This document shows, piece by piece, positions 7,206 through 12,824 of a stretch of 12,824 nt of DNA. The DNA is from an uncultured Verrucomicrobiae bacterium (GTDB lineage: Bacteria > Verrucomicrobiota > Verrucomicrobiia > Verrucomicrobiales > Akkermansiaceae). The notes below the pieces were generated by a model, which ran no database searches, was not told the origin of the DNA, and saw only the letters and a list, made by a program, of their open reading frames with translations. The position numbers and the translations under genes were made by a program. Within the stretch, counting starts at the first letter, position 1. Each line of letters starts with the position of its first letter. Location: contig CALGOH010000067.1 of NCBI GenBank assembly GCA_937957985.1, positions 1-12,824 on the forward strand, written 5' to 3'.

Positions 7206-8671
7206 ACTTGTTCGAGCAATTCCACCACGATCGCGTGCGCCACCTCACCCGGCGGCATTTCCTCAGCGAGTCGTCGCTCGCCCTGGGCGCGCTATGGATG
7301 GGCACGCAGACGGGTCTCGGCGCGAAGCTGAAGAAGGATCCGGCCGCGCCGCTCGCGCCGGACATCCCCCACTTCGCGCCGAAGGCAAAACGCGTGATCT
7401 ACCTGCACATGGCAGGCGCGCCGAGCCAGCTCGAGCTGTTCGACCACAAGCCGGACCTCGCCAAGCTGGACGGCAAGGAATGCCCGCAGGAGTTCCTCGC
7501 CGGCAAGCAGTTCGCCTTCATCCAGGGCGTGCCGAAGATGCTTGGCTCGCAGTACCCCTTCCATCAGGCCGGGGAAAGCGGCGCCTGGATTTCCGACCGG
7601 CTGCCGCACTTCGAGGAGGTCATCGACGAGGTCTGCTTCATCAAGTCGATGTGGTCCGACCAGTTCAACCACGGCCCCGCCCAACTCCTCCTGCACACCG
7701 GCAGCGCGCTGCCCGGCAGTCCCTCGGCCGGTGCGTGGGCGACCTACGGGCTCGGCTCGGAAAACCAGAACCTGCCCGGCTTCATCGTCCTGACCTCCGG
7801 CGGCAAGAACCCCGACGCCGGCAAGTCGGTGTGGGGATCAGGCTACCTGCCGAGCGTCTATCAGGGTGTCCAGTGCCGCTCGCAGGGCGACCCGGTCCTC
7901 TACCTCGGAAACCCGGACGGCGTACCGCGGAGCCTGCGACGCCGCACGCTCGACGCGCTCAACGACCTCAACCAGCGCGTCGCCACCGAGATCGGCGACC
8001 CGGAGACCGAGACCCGCATCGCCCAGTACGAAATGGCTTTCCGCATGCAGCTCCACGCCTCGGATGCCTTCGACATCTCCCAGGAACCCGAAGCCGTGCA
8101 CCAGGCCTACGCGACGCAGCCGGGCAAGGAGGCCTTCGCCAACAACTGCCTGCTCGCCCGCCGGCTCGCCGAGCGCGGCGTGCGCTACATCCAGCTCTTC
8201 GACTGGGGCTGGGACTCGCACGGCACCGGCCCCGACACCGACCTCAAGATCGGCTTCGCCAACAAGTGCCGGCAGATCGACCAACCCGTCGCCGCCCTGC
8301 TCAAGGACCTCAAGCAGCGCGGCCTGCTGGAGGAAACGCTGGTCATCTGGTCCGGCGAATTCGGCCGCACGCCGATGCGCGAAAACCGCGGCGGCGTGGA
8401 GATGAAGAACGTCGGACGCGACCACAGCCCCTCGGCCTACACCTTGTGGATGGCCGGCGGCGGCGTGAAGCCGGGCTTCAGCTACGGCGAGACCGACCCG
8501 ATCGGCTACGAGGCGGTCACCGGCAAGGTCAGCGCCCACGACTTCCACGCGACGCTGGTGACCCTCCTCGGCTACGACCACAAGCGCTTCACCTTCCCCT
8601 TCCAGGGCCTCGAGCAGCGCCTCAGCAACGTCACCAAGCACTCAAGGGTGGTGACGGACATCATCGCGTGA
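7202..8671 (+). CDS. DUF1501 protein, Tat-exported, alkaline-phosphatase/sulfatase-like fold
   Basis: A 489-residue DUF1501 family protein. ATG 7202 overlaps the stop of the upstream gene (ATGA), and the frame upstream of it is only a shadow of that gene. The N-terminus has a twin-arginine motif (TRRHFL, R17 R18) followed by a hydrophobic stretch (SLALGALWMG), predicting folded export through Tat. Family hallmarks include HMAGAPSQLELF (69-80), WSGEFGRTP (383-391), GRDHSP and WMAGGGVKPG near 407-427, and GKVSAHDFHATLL-like residues near the end. DUF1501 proteins belong to the alkaline phosphatase/sulfatase clan by fold, but no enzyme activity is established for the family to my knowledge. It is almost always encoded directly after a PSCyt1/DUF1549/DUF1553 gene, as here, so the two probably act together outside the cytoplasm. 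Its last 11 bases overlap the end of the opposite-strand gene. Confidence 0.93.
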   Translation: MNLFEQFHHDRVRHLTRRHFLSESSLALGALWMGTQTGLGAKLKKDPAAPLAPDIPHFAPKAKRVIYLHMAGAPSQLELFDHKPDLAKLDGKECPQEFLAGKQFAFIQGVPKMLGSQYPFHQAGESGAWISDRLPHFEEVIDEVCFIKSMWSDQFNHGPAQLLLHTGSALPGSPSAGAWATYGLGSENQNLPGFIVLTSGGKNPDAGKSVWGSGYLPSVYQGVQCRSQGDPVLYLGNPDGVPRSLRRRTLDALNDLNQRVATEIGDPETETRIAQYEMAFRMQLHASDAFDISQEPEAVHQAYATQPGKEAFANNCLLARRLAERGVRYIQLFDWGWDSHGTGPDTDLKIGFANKCRQIDQPVAALLKDLKQRGLLEETLVIWSGEFGRTPMRENRGGVEMKNVGRDHSPSAYTLWMAGGGVKPGFSYGETDPIGYEAVTGKVSAHDFHATLVTLLGYDHKRFTFPFQGLEQRLSNVTKHSRVVTDIIA

Positions 8672-9452
8672 AAAGAGGTCGGACACTCATGTCTGGCTCG
8701 AGCTTCCTCGGAAAAAGCAGTTCGAGGAGGTAGGCAAGCGGAACGGAGATGAGCACTCCGATCGAGAACGCGAGGCTGGGGACGAGAATTCGCGGATCCA
8801 CCTCGCCCGCCCAGCCCGAGAATGGCTTCTCGAAGTGGGTGGTGACATGACCGCTGTAAAGATTCGTCAGAGACTTGAGCTCCTCACTCAAGCGCTCCAA
8901 TTGCAACCGAACAAGCTTGTACACGTCATAGTCGCTATCCAATCGGCTGGCGGTGATCAGCGATTCAATTTCGTTGCGCAGCTCACCGATCGCCTCGGCA
9001 TTCACATCGAGCAGAAGATCTTCAAGCCGATTTTCGACTACGGGAGCCAATTCCCTCCCGATGGCTTCAGCATGCTGCGGATCGGGATGGGTGATCTCGA
9101 TCCTGACCACGTGGTGATTCAAAAGGAACCGGCCGCCTGCCCGAGGACCCACCTCGCCAATTCGAATCTGAATCATGTCCGCCAGCTTCTCGCGGGAAAT
9201 CCCCACCTCCCCCGCAAGTTGCTCGATGCATTCAGAAGAGTTCAGCTGGCGCTCCCCCACTTCGCCAAAGTGAGGCGGCATGTTGCGATAGTATCTGAGG
9301 CTCGTGACCGCCGTCCACTGGCCCAATCCAAAGACCGAGTACGAAATCAACCCGATGATCAGTGACCATACCGGCACCACCCAAAAGACATGCTTCCACC
9401 TTGCCGCTATGAATCCTGGCGCCCAGATCCGATGGCGTCTTTCCCGTGGCAC
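8661..9452 (-). CDS. Wzz-like (chain-length-determinant type) inner-membrane protein
   Basis: A 263-residue protein with the Wzz/GumC-type layout. A short basic N-terminus leads to a membrane helix (about 22-43), then a roughly 175-residue periplasmic region rich in charged helices (including ENRLEDLLLDVNAEAIGELR and LVRLQLERLSEELKSL). A second, proline-containing helix (about 222-247) and a short cytoplasmic tail follow. No tyrosine kinase domain is attached. Such proteins control the chain length or export of surface polysaccharides. No other polysaccharide-assembly gene lies in the window, so it is an orphan here. The start is the GTG at 9452: an in-frame stop lies about 24 bases upstream, and no ATG occurs before the first helix. 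Base composition is visibly lower in GC than the flanking genes. Identification rests on topology and general similarity, not on a diagnostic motif. Confidence 0.65.
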   Translation of the reverse strand: MPRERRHRIWAPGFIAARWKHVFWVVPVWSLIIGLISYSVFGLGQWTAVTSLRYYRNMPPHFGEVGERQLNSSECIEQLAGEVGISREKLADMIQIRIGEVGPRAGGRFLLNHHVVRIEITHPDPQHAEAIGRELAPVVENRLEDLLLDVNAEAIGELRNEIESLITASRLDSDYDVYKLVRLQLERLSEELKSLTNLYSGHVTTHFEKPFSGWAGEVDPRILVPSLAFSIGVLISVPLAYLLELLFPRKLEPDMSVRPLFTR

Positions 9453-9537
9453 GCAGCTACGAATCTGGCCGGTCCATCACCAACGATCACGTTGAAAATC
9501 AGCGGAGTGTTTCCCCGGAAATCAAAACTTGCGAGAC

Positions 9538-9552
9538 GCTATCATTGATAGC
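9538..9552. promoter_or_regulatory. Palindromic operator of the toxin-antitoxin pair
   Basis: GCTATCA-T-TGATAGC is a perfect 7-bp inverted repeat with a one-base centre, ending 11 bases before the antitoxin GTG. The right arm extends to TGATAGCA. From memory that is the half-site bound by Neisseria FitAB (TGCTATCA/TGATAGCA), although there the half-sites are much further apart. A TATCAT (9540-9545) inside the palindrome could be the -10, so binding would block transcription. The placement fits negative autoregulation by an antitoxin-toxin complex. Confidence 0.6.
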
Positions 9553-9563
9553 ATTCTTTTCTC

Positions 9564-9806
9564 GTGAGCCAACTGATCGTCCGAAAGCTTCCCGAGAGCC
9601 TCGTCCGCCTGCTCAAGCTGCGGGCGGCGGCCCACGGCGTTTCGGCGGAAGAGGAGCACCGCCGCATTCTGCGTGAGGCCCTGACAGGCGCGAGCGACGC
9701 AAAGCCCTCACTCATCGAATTCCTCAGTTCGGAAGAGATCCTGCCCGAAGTCGAGTTGCCCATTGATCGCCCGCGTGAAACAGAAAGCCGCTCCCTCGGG
9801 CTGTGA
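9564..9806 (+). CDS. FitA-like ribbon-helix-helix antitoxin
   Basis: An 80-residue protein whose first 40 residues are a FitA-type ribbon-helix-helix domain. MSQLIVRKLPESLVRLLKLR is the DNA-contacting strand and first helix, followed by AAAHGVSAEEEHRRILREAL. The C-terminal half is acidic and then basic (about RPRETESR), as in the toxin-binding tails of this family. It should neutralise the downstream PIN-domain toxin and repress their shared promoter through the palindrome just upstream. The start is GTG 9564: an in-frame TAG at 9549-9551 excludes an earlier one, and no later ATG exists. No Shine-Dalgarno is seen. The stop overlaps the toxin start (GTGA). Confidence 0.88.
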   Translation: MSQLIVRKLPESLVRLLKLRAAAHGVSAEEEHRRILREALTGASDAKPSLIEFLSSEEILPEVELPIDRPRETESRSLGL

Positions 9807-10228
9807 ACGGCTATCTGCTCGATACCAACATCCTCAGCGAGTTGCGGAAAGGCGCCCGCGCTCACCCTGCGGTCCGAAGGTGGGCCGCCGGAACCGCCCG
9901 CGAGATTCACAAGGTGAGCGTGCTGTCGCTGGGAGAGATCCGGAAAGACATCGACATCCTGCAGCGACGCTCTCCGCAACAGGCCAGGGTCCTGAACTCG
10001 TGGCTGGATCGGCTGCGAACCAACTACGCCGACGATTTGCTCCCCATCGAGAGCCAAATCGTCGATCGCTGGGGGCGACTTGAAGCGACCCGATCCCTGG
10101 CCGTCATCGACGGTCTTCTCGCGGCAACGGCACTAGTACACGATCTGGTGCTCGCCACGCGCAACACACGTGACTTCACCGATACCGGAGTCTCGTTGGT
10201 GAATCCCTTCGATCACTCGCCAATCTGA
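9803..10228 (+). CDS. FitB/VapC-type PIN-domain toxin ribonuclease
   Basis: A 141-residue PIN-domain protein, the expected size for FitB/VapC toxins, which cleave RNA using Mg2+ or Mn2+. The acidic active site is complete: D7 in LLDTNILSE, E45 in SLGEIRKD, D103 in VIDGLLAATA, and D124 in TRNTRDF. The toxin is therefore predicted to be active unless bound by the antitoxin. It starts at GTG 9803, overlapping the antitoxin stop by four bases (GTGA), the usual coupling that keeps the antitoxin in excess. Its own stop TGA overlaps the ATG of the downstream sulfatase by one base (TGATG). Base composition is nearer that of the Wzz-like gene than of the sulfatase, consistent with arrival as an accessory module. 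Confidence 0.92.
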   Translation: MNGYLLDTNILSELRKGARAHPAVRRWAAGTAREIHKVSVLSLGEIRKDIDILQRRSPQQARVLNSWLDRLRTNYADDLLPIESQIVDRWGRLEATRSLAVIDGLLAATALVHDLVLATRNTRDFTDTGVSLVNPFDHSPI

Positions 10229-11706
10229 TGCCATTCCGCCCGTCCATGTTCTGCCCGCTTCTGGTCCTCGGACTCAGCTACTCCTGCGCGTTCGCTGCAG
10301 ACCGCCCCAACGTCCTCTTCCTCATCGCCGACGATTTGAACACGGCACTGAGCGGCTACGGGCATCCGCAGTGCCGCACGCCGAACCTCGACCGTCTCGC
10401 CGCACGCGGCGTCACCTTCACGCGCGCCTACTGCCAGTATTCCGTCTGCGGTCCGTCGCGGGCGTCGATCATGTCGGGTCGCTACCCGATCAGCACCGGC
10501 GTCACCCGCAACGACCAGCCGCTGCCGGACGGGGTCGTCACCCTGCCCGAGCTTTTCCGCAAGGCCGGCTACTGGACCGGACGGGTCAGCAAGATCTACC
10601 ACATGGGCGTACCCGGGCACATCTACACCGGCGACCCGGGCACCGACCATGCCCCGTCGTGGGACTCCACCTTCAACGTCAGCGTGATGGAGGGCCTCAC
10701 GCCGGGCAAGGCCGAGGACCTGATGCTCGACGACATCACGCCGCAGATCCCGGCCCAGCGGGAGCGCTGGAAGAAGGTCGAGGGCAAGGGCGGCCGCTTC
10801 CTGATCCCCGGCAACCACCAGGGCAGCGACTTCCTCGCGGTCGAGGCCGAGGAGGACGCCGCGCTCGCCGACACGGTCGCCGCCACCGAGGCGATCCGCC
10901 TGCTACGACAGCGGGCGAAATCGGAAAAGCCGTTCTTCCTCGCTGTCGGATTCGTGCGTCCCCACGTCCCTCTCGTCGCACCCGGGCACTGTTACGAGCC
11001 CTATGAGGCCGACGACATGAAACTGGCCGACGTTCCCCCCGGCGATCTCGAGGACATCCCCGAACCGGCCCTCCACGACACCAACGCCCGCCGCTTCAAG
11101 CTCACCGAGGAAGACCAGCGCAAGGTGCTGCGCGCCTACTACGCCAGCATCACCCACATGGACGAACAGGTCGGCCGCCTGCTCGAAGAACTCGACGTCC
11201 TCGGCCTCGCCGAAGACACCATCGTCGTCTTCCTTTCCGACCACGGCTACCACCTCGGCGAGCACACGATGTGGCAGAAGATGAGCGTGATGGAGGAGGG
11301 CGGCCGCGTCCCGCTCATCATCGCCGACCCGAAAGACGGTGCCGCCGGAGAGCGCTGCGAGCGCATCGTCGAGTCGCTCGACCTCTACCCGACGCTGGCG
11401 GAGCGGGCCGGACTCACCACGCCGGACTCGATCCAGGGTCACAGCCTCGTCCCGTTGCTGGAAAATCCCGAGGGTTCGCCGGTCCGATCCGATGCCTTGA
11501 TCCAAGCCGGCCGGGGCTTCGCCCTGCGGACGGAAAAGTGGGCGCTGATCCGCTACTCGGGGCGCGACGTTGAACATTCCATGCTCTACGACATGGAGAA
11601 GGATCCACGGCAGTTCACCAATCTCTCCGGCAAGCCCGAGTTTGCGGCAGTCGAGAAGGTCCTCAACACCCGCCTCGACCAGCGACTGGACGAGGCCCGG
11701 CGATAG
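10228..11706 (+). CDS. Secreted sulfatase, iduronate-2-sulfatase-like (type I, formylglycine)
   Basis: A 492-residue type I sulfatase that hydrolyses sulfate esters, probably on polysaccharides, in the periplasm or outside the cell. A signal peptide (about 1-23, ending CAFA) precedes RPNVLFLIADDLN, with D35 and D36 as metal ligands. C74 lies in the C-x-P-S-R motif (VCGPSRASIMSGRYP), where the cysteine is converted to formylglycine. SDHGYHLGEHTMWQK and EGGRVPLII match the iduronate-2-sulfatase-like subgroup common in Planctomycetota and Verrucomicrobiota. The true substrate cannot be read from sequence. The modifying enzyme (FGE or anaerobic SME) is not in the window. ATG 10228 overlaps the toxin stop; an in-frame ATG at 10246 would still give a signal peptide. 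No intergenic space remains for its own promoter, so transcription must start within or before the toxin-antitoxin genes. Confidence 0.95.
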   Translation: MPFRPSMFCPLLVLGLSYSCAFAADRPNVLFLIADDLNTALSGYGHPQCRTPNLDRLAARGVTFTRAYCQYSVCGPSRASIMSGRYPISTGVTRNDQPLPDGVVTLPELFRKAGYWTGRVSKIYHMGVPGHIYTGDPGTDHAPSWDSTFNVSVMEGLTPGKAEDLMLDDITPQIPAQRERWKKVEGKGGRFLIPGNHQGSDFLAVEAEEDAALADTVAATEAIRLLRQRAKSEKPFFLAVGFVRPHVPLVAPGHCYEPYEADDMKLADVPPGDLEDIPEPALHDTNARRFKLTEEDQRKVLRAYYASITHMDEQVGRLLEELDVLGLAEDTIVVFLSDHGYHLGEHTMWQKMSVMEEGGRVPLIIADPKDGAAGERCERIVESLDLYPTLAERAGLTTPDSIQGHSLVPLLENPEGSPVRSDALIQAGRGFALRTEKWALIRYSGRDVEHSMLYDMEKDPRQFTNLSGKPEFAAVEKVLNTRLDQRLDEARR

Positions 11707-11734
11707 AAGGACCGCGCGAGCCCCGAAGCCCTGC

Positions 11735-12529
11735 TCAACGTCCCAGCCCGTCCTTCGGCTTGCCGTCCGCATCGAGCTTATCGACCCCCCACAGGATGCC
11801 GCGGACGACCAGGTCGAGGTAGCGGTCGTCGGCGACCGTCTCGTTGAAGTGGCCGATCGTGGTGCAGAACACGCGCGCCTTCTTCGGCCCGTAGAGGTTC
11901 GTCCAGGTCACCACCGCCTCGTTCTTGCCCTGCTTCGCCTTGGCCAGCGCGTGGGTGCCCTCATGGACCATGATGTTGTTGTAAAGCTCCTCGTCACCGG
12001 TCGTCCAATCCGGCAGGCCCTTCGAGATCGGGTGCTCCTTGTCGACGTAGAAGATATCCAGCGGCTTCTTCGGTCCGTGACCGCTCGACTGAAGCCCGAG
12101 GAACTCGAACCACTTGCCGTTCTCGGCACCCACCTCGACCGGCTTCTGGAAATTGCCGAAGCGGAAGCTGTGCATCGCGCAGTGCAGGGCCACCGCCGGC
12201 ATCCCGTCGATGTGCGGCTTGAGCACGCCCTCGATGAGTTCGACATCGCCGATGCCCGCGGCGCATTCGTCGTGGATCACGAGGTCGTAGCCCTCGGCGT
12301 AGTCCGGATTTCCGAGGTTCGGCAGCGGCGGCTTGGTCGACTTGTCATCGGAGTGGACCTGGGTCACCACCGCGTGGAGGCGCGACTCGATCCCGGCCTT
12401 GAGGATATCCTTCTGGGCGCCGTAATCGTGGCAGCAGCCGCCGGTGATCAGCATCAGCTTCAACGGCTTCTCGGCGGCTGGAGCGAGGGCGGTGGCGAGG
12501 GCGGGCAGGAGCAGGAGGATTGCCTTCAT
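11735..12529 (-). CDS. Secreted ThuA-like domain protein
   Basis: A 264-residue protein with a clear signal peptide (MKAILLLLPALATALAPAA) followed by a ThuA-like domain (glutamine-amidotransferase-like fold). Family features are LMLITGGCCHDY (about 25-36), YDLVIHDECAAG (81-92), MPAVALHCAMHSFR (110-123) and EELYNNIMVH with RVFCTTIGHF towards the end. ThuA was named from trehalose utilisation in Rhizobiales. Secreted versions in Verrucomicrobiota and Planctomycetota lie near sulfatases and cytochrome-type proteins and are thought to act on sugars, without a proven reaction. It is convergent with the sulfatase, with 28 bases between stop codons and no obvious terminator. ATG 12529 gives the signal peptide directly; no strong ribosome-binding site is visible before it. 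Confidence 0.9.
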   Translation of the reverse strand: MKAILLLLPALATALAPAAEKPLKLMLITGGCCHDYGAQKDILKAGIESRLHAVVTQVHSDDKSTKPPLPNLGNPDYAEGYDLVIHDECAAGIGDVELIEGVLKPHIDGMPAVALHCAMHSFRFGNFQKPVEVGAENGKWFEFLGLQSSGHGPKKPLDIFYVDKEHPISKGLPDWTTGDEELYNNIMVHEGTHALAKAKQGKNEAVVTWTNLYGPKKARVFCTTIGHFNETVADDRYLDLVVRGILWGVDKLDADGKPKDGLGR

Positions 12530-12604
12530 GGTTCGATGCGGAAAGTGAACACGTTACGCCGGCACATGGCCAACTTGTTTCATCCATCGTTCGTCCGCCG
12601 CCGG

Positions 12605-12824
12605 TCATTTGTTCGGGCGACTCTCCCGCCGCACTTCCACGAGACGTTGGCCGGAATCAAGCTGATGGACGATCTCTGGCAACAACGGCTCGAGCCAGGC
12701 AAAGAGGACGCGGTTGGTGGAATTGCCGATGCGCAACCAAACGACCGCGGGAGCCGCCGGATCCTCCAGGCAACCTGATTGGAAAGATATGGGCTGTCGA
12801 GTGGAATACCCTGATGTGTGGGCG
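12605..12824 (-). CDS. DUF5615 (Mut7-C/PIN-like) protein, C-terminal part, 5' end outside window or degraded
   Basis: The minus strand has an open frame from the right edge to a TGA at 12607-12605, 72 codons. The last 50 or so residues contain AAPAVVWLRIGNSTNRVL, AWLEPLLPEIVHQL and RLVEVR, which closely match the end of DUF5615 proteins. These are small PIN-like nuclease relatives, often toxin partners of DUF433 antitoxins. The residues before this (PISFQSGCLEDP) do not show the usual (S/T)KDxDF motif, so either the protein diverges there or a frameshift has damaged it. The gene reads the same way as the ThuA-like gene, with 75 bases between them. Confidence 0.55.
   Translation of the reverse strand, partial: AHTSGYSTRQPISFQSGCLEDPAAPAVVWLRIGNSTNRVLFAWLEPLLPEIVHQLDSGQRLVEVRRESRPNK

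Noticed and set aside
12530..12604. TGTTCACTTTCC on the minus strand before the ThuA-like gene as a LexA site
   Set aside because: Only one half-site is present. The second arm GAACA is missing at the required spacing.
11570..12778. 402-codon plus-strand frame over the ThuA-like gene
   Set aside because: The minus strand here encodes a clear signal peptide plus ThuA-like domain, and the plus-strand product resembles nothing known to me.

Overview
The window is GC-rich, densely coded DNA from what looks like a member of the Planctomycetota-Verrucomicrobiota-Chlamydiota superphylum, most likely Verrucomicrobiota. Two observations point there. One is the pairing of a PSCyt1/DUF1549/DUF1553 cytochrome-type protein with a Tat-exported DUF1501 protein, beside a secreted sulfatase and a ThuA-like protein. 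The other is a perfect TGTTC-N4-GAACA palindrome, which I recall as the LexA (SOS) box described for Verrucomicrobia. No RNA gene, CRISPR array or insertion sequence was seen, and no gene-free stretch exceeds about 160 bases.

Left part (1-4331): the 3' end of a zinc-ribbon membrane protein; a large cytoplasmic protein of unknown function with an N-terminal four-cysteine motif; trmD (tRNA m1G37 methyltransferase) away from its usual ribosomal operon; and, convergent with trmD, a small protein resembling bacterial Whirly/PC4-like single-stranded-DNA-binding proteins. Upstream of that last gene is the candidate LexA box, nested in an 8-bp inverted repeat. This box and gene form the best candidate for an undescribed system in the window: an SOS-controlled Whirly-like ssDNA-binding protein.

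Middle part (4332-8671): a two-gene operon with an ATGA overlap, encoding the PSCyt1/DUF1549/DUF1553 protein and the DUF1501 protein. The first gene carries an in-frame heptanucleotide tandem repeat.

Accessory insert (about 8661-10228): visibly lower in GC than its flanks. It holds an orphan Wzz-like membrane protein (minus strand) and a FitAB/VapBC-type toxin-antitoxin pair (plus strand) with a palindromic operator. The toxin stop codon overlaps the start codon of the sulfatase (TGATG), so the sulfatase may be read from the toxin-antitoxin promoter.

Right part (10228-12824): a secreted iduronate-2-sulfatase-like sulfatase, a convergent secreted ThuA-like protein, and at the right edge the C-terminal part of a DUF5615 (PIN-like) protein. 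Together the exported proteins suggest degradation of sulfated or complex glycans, but the substrate cannot be read from the sequence.
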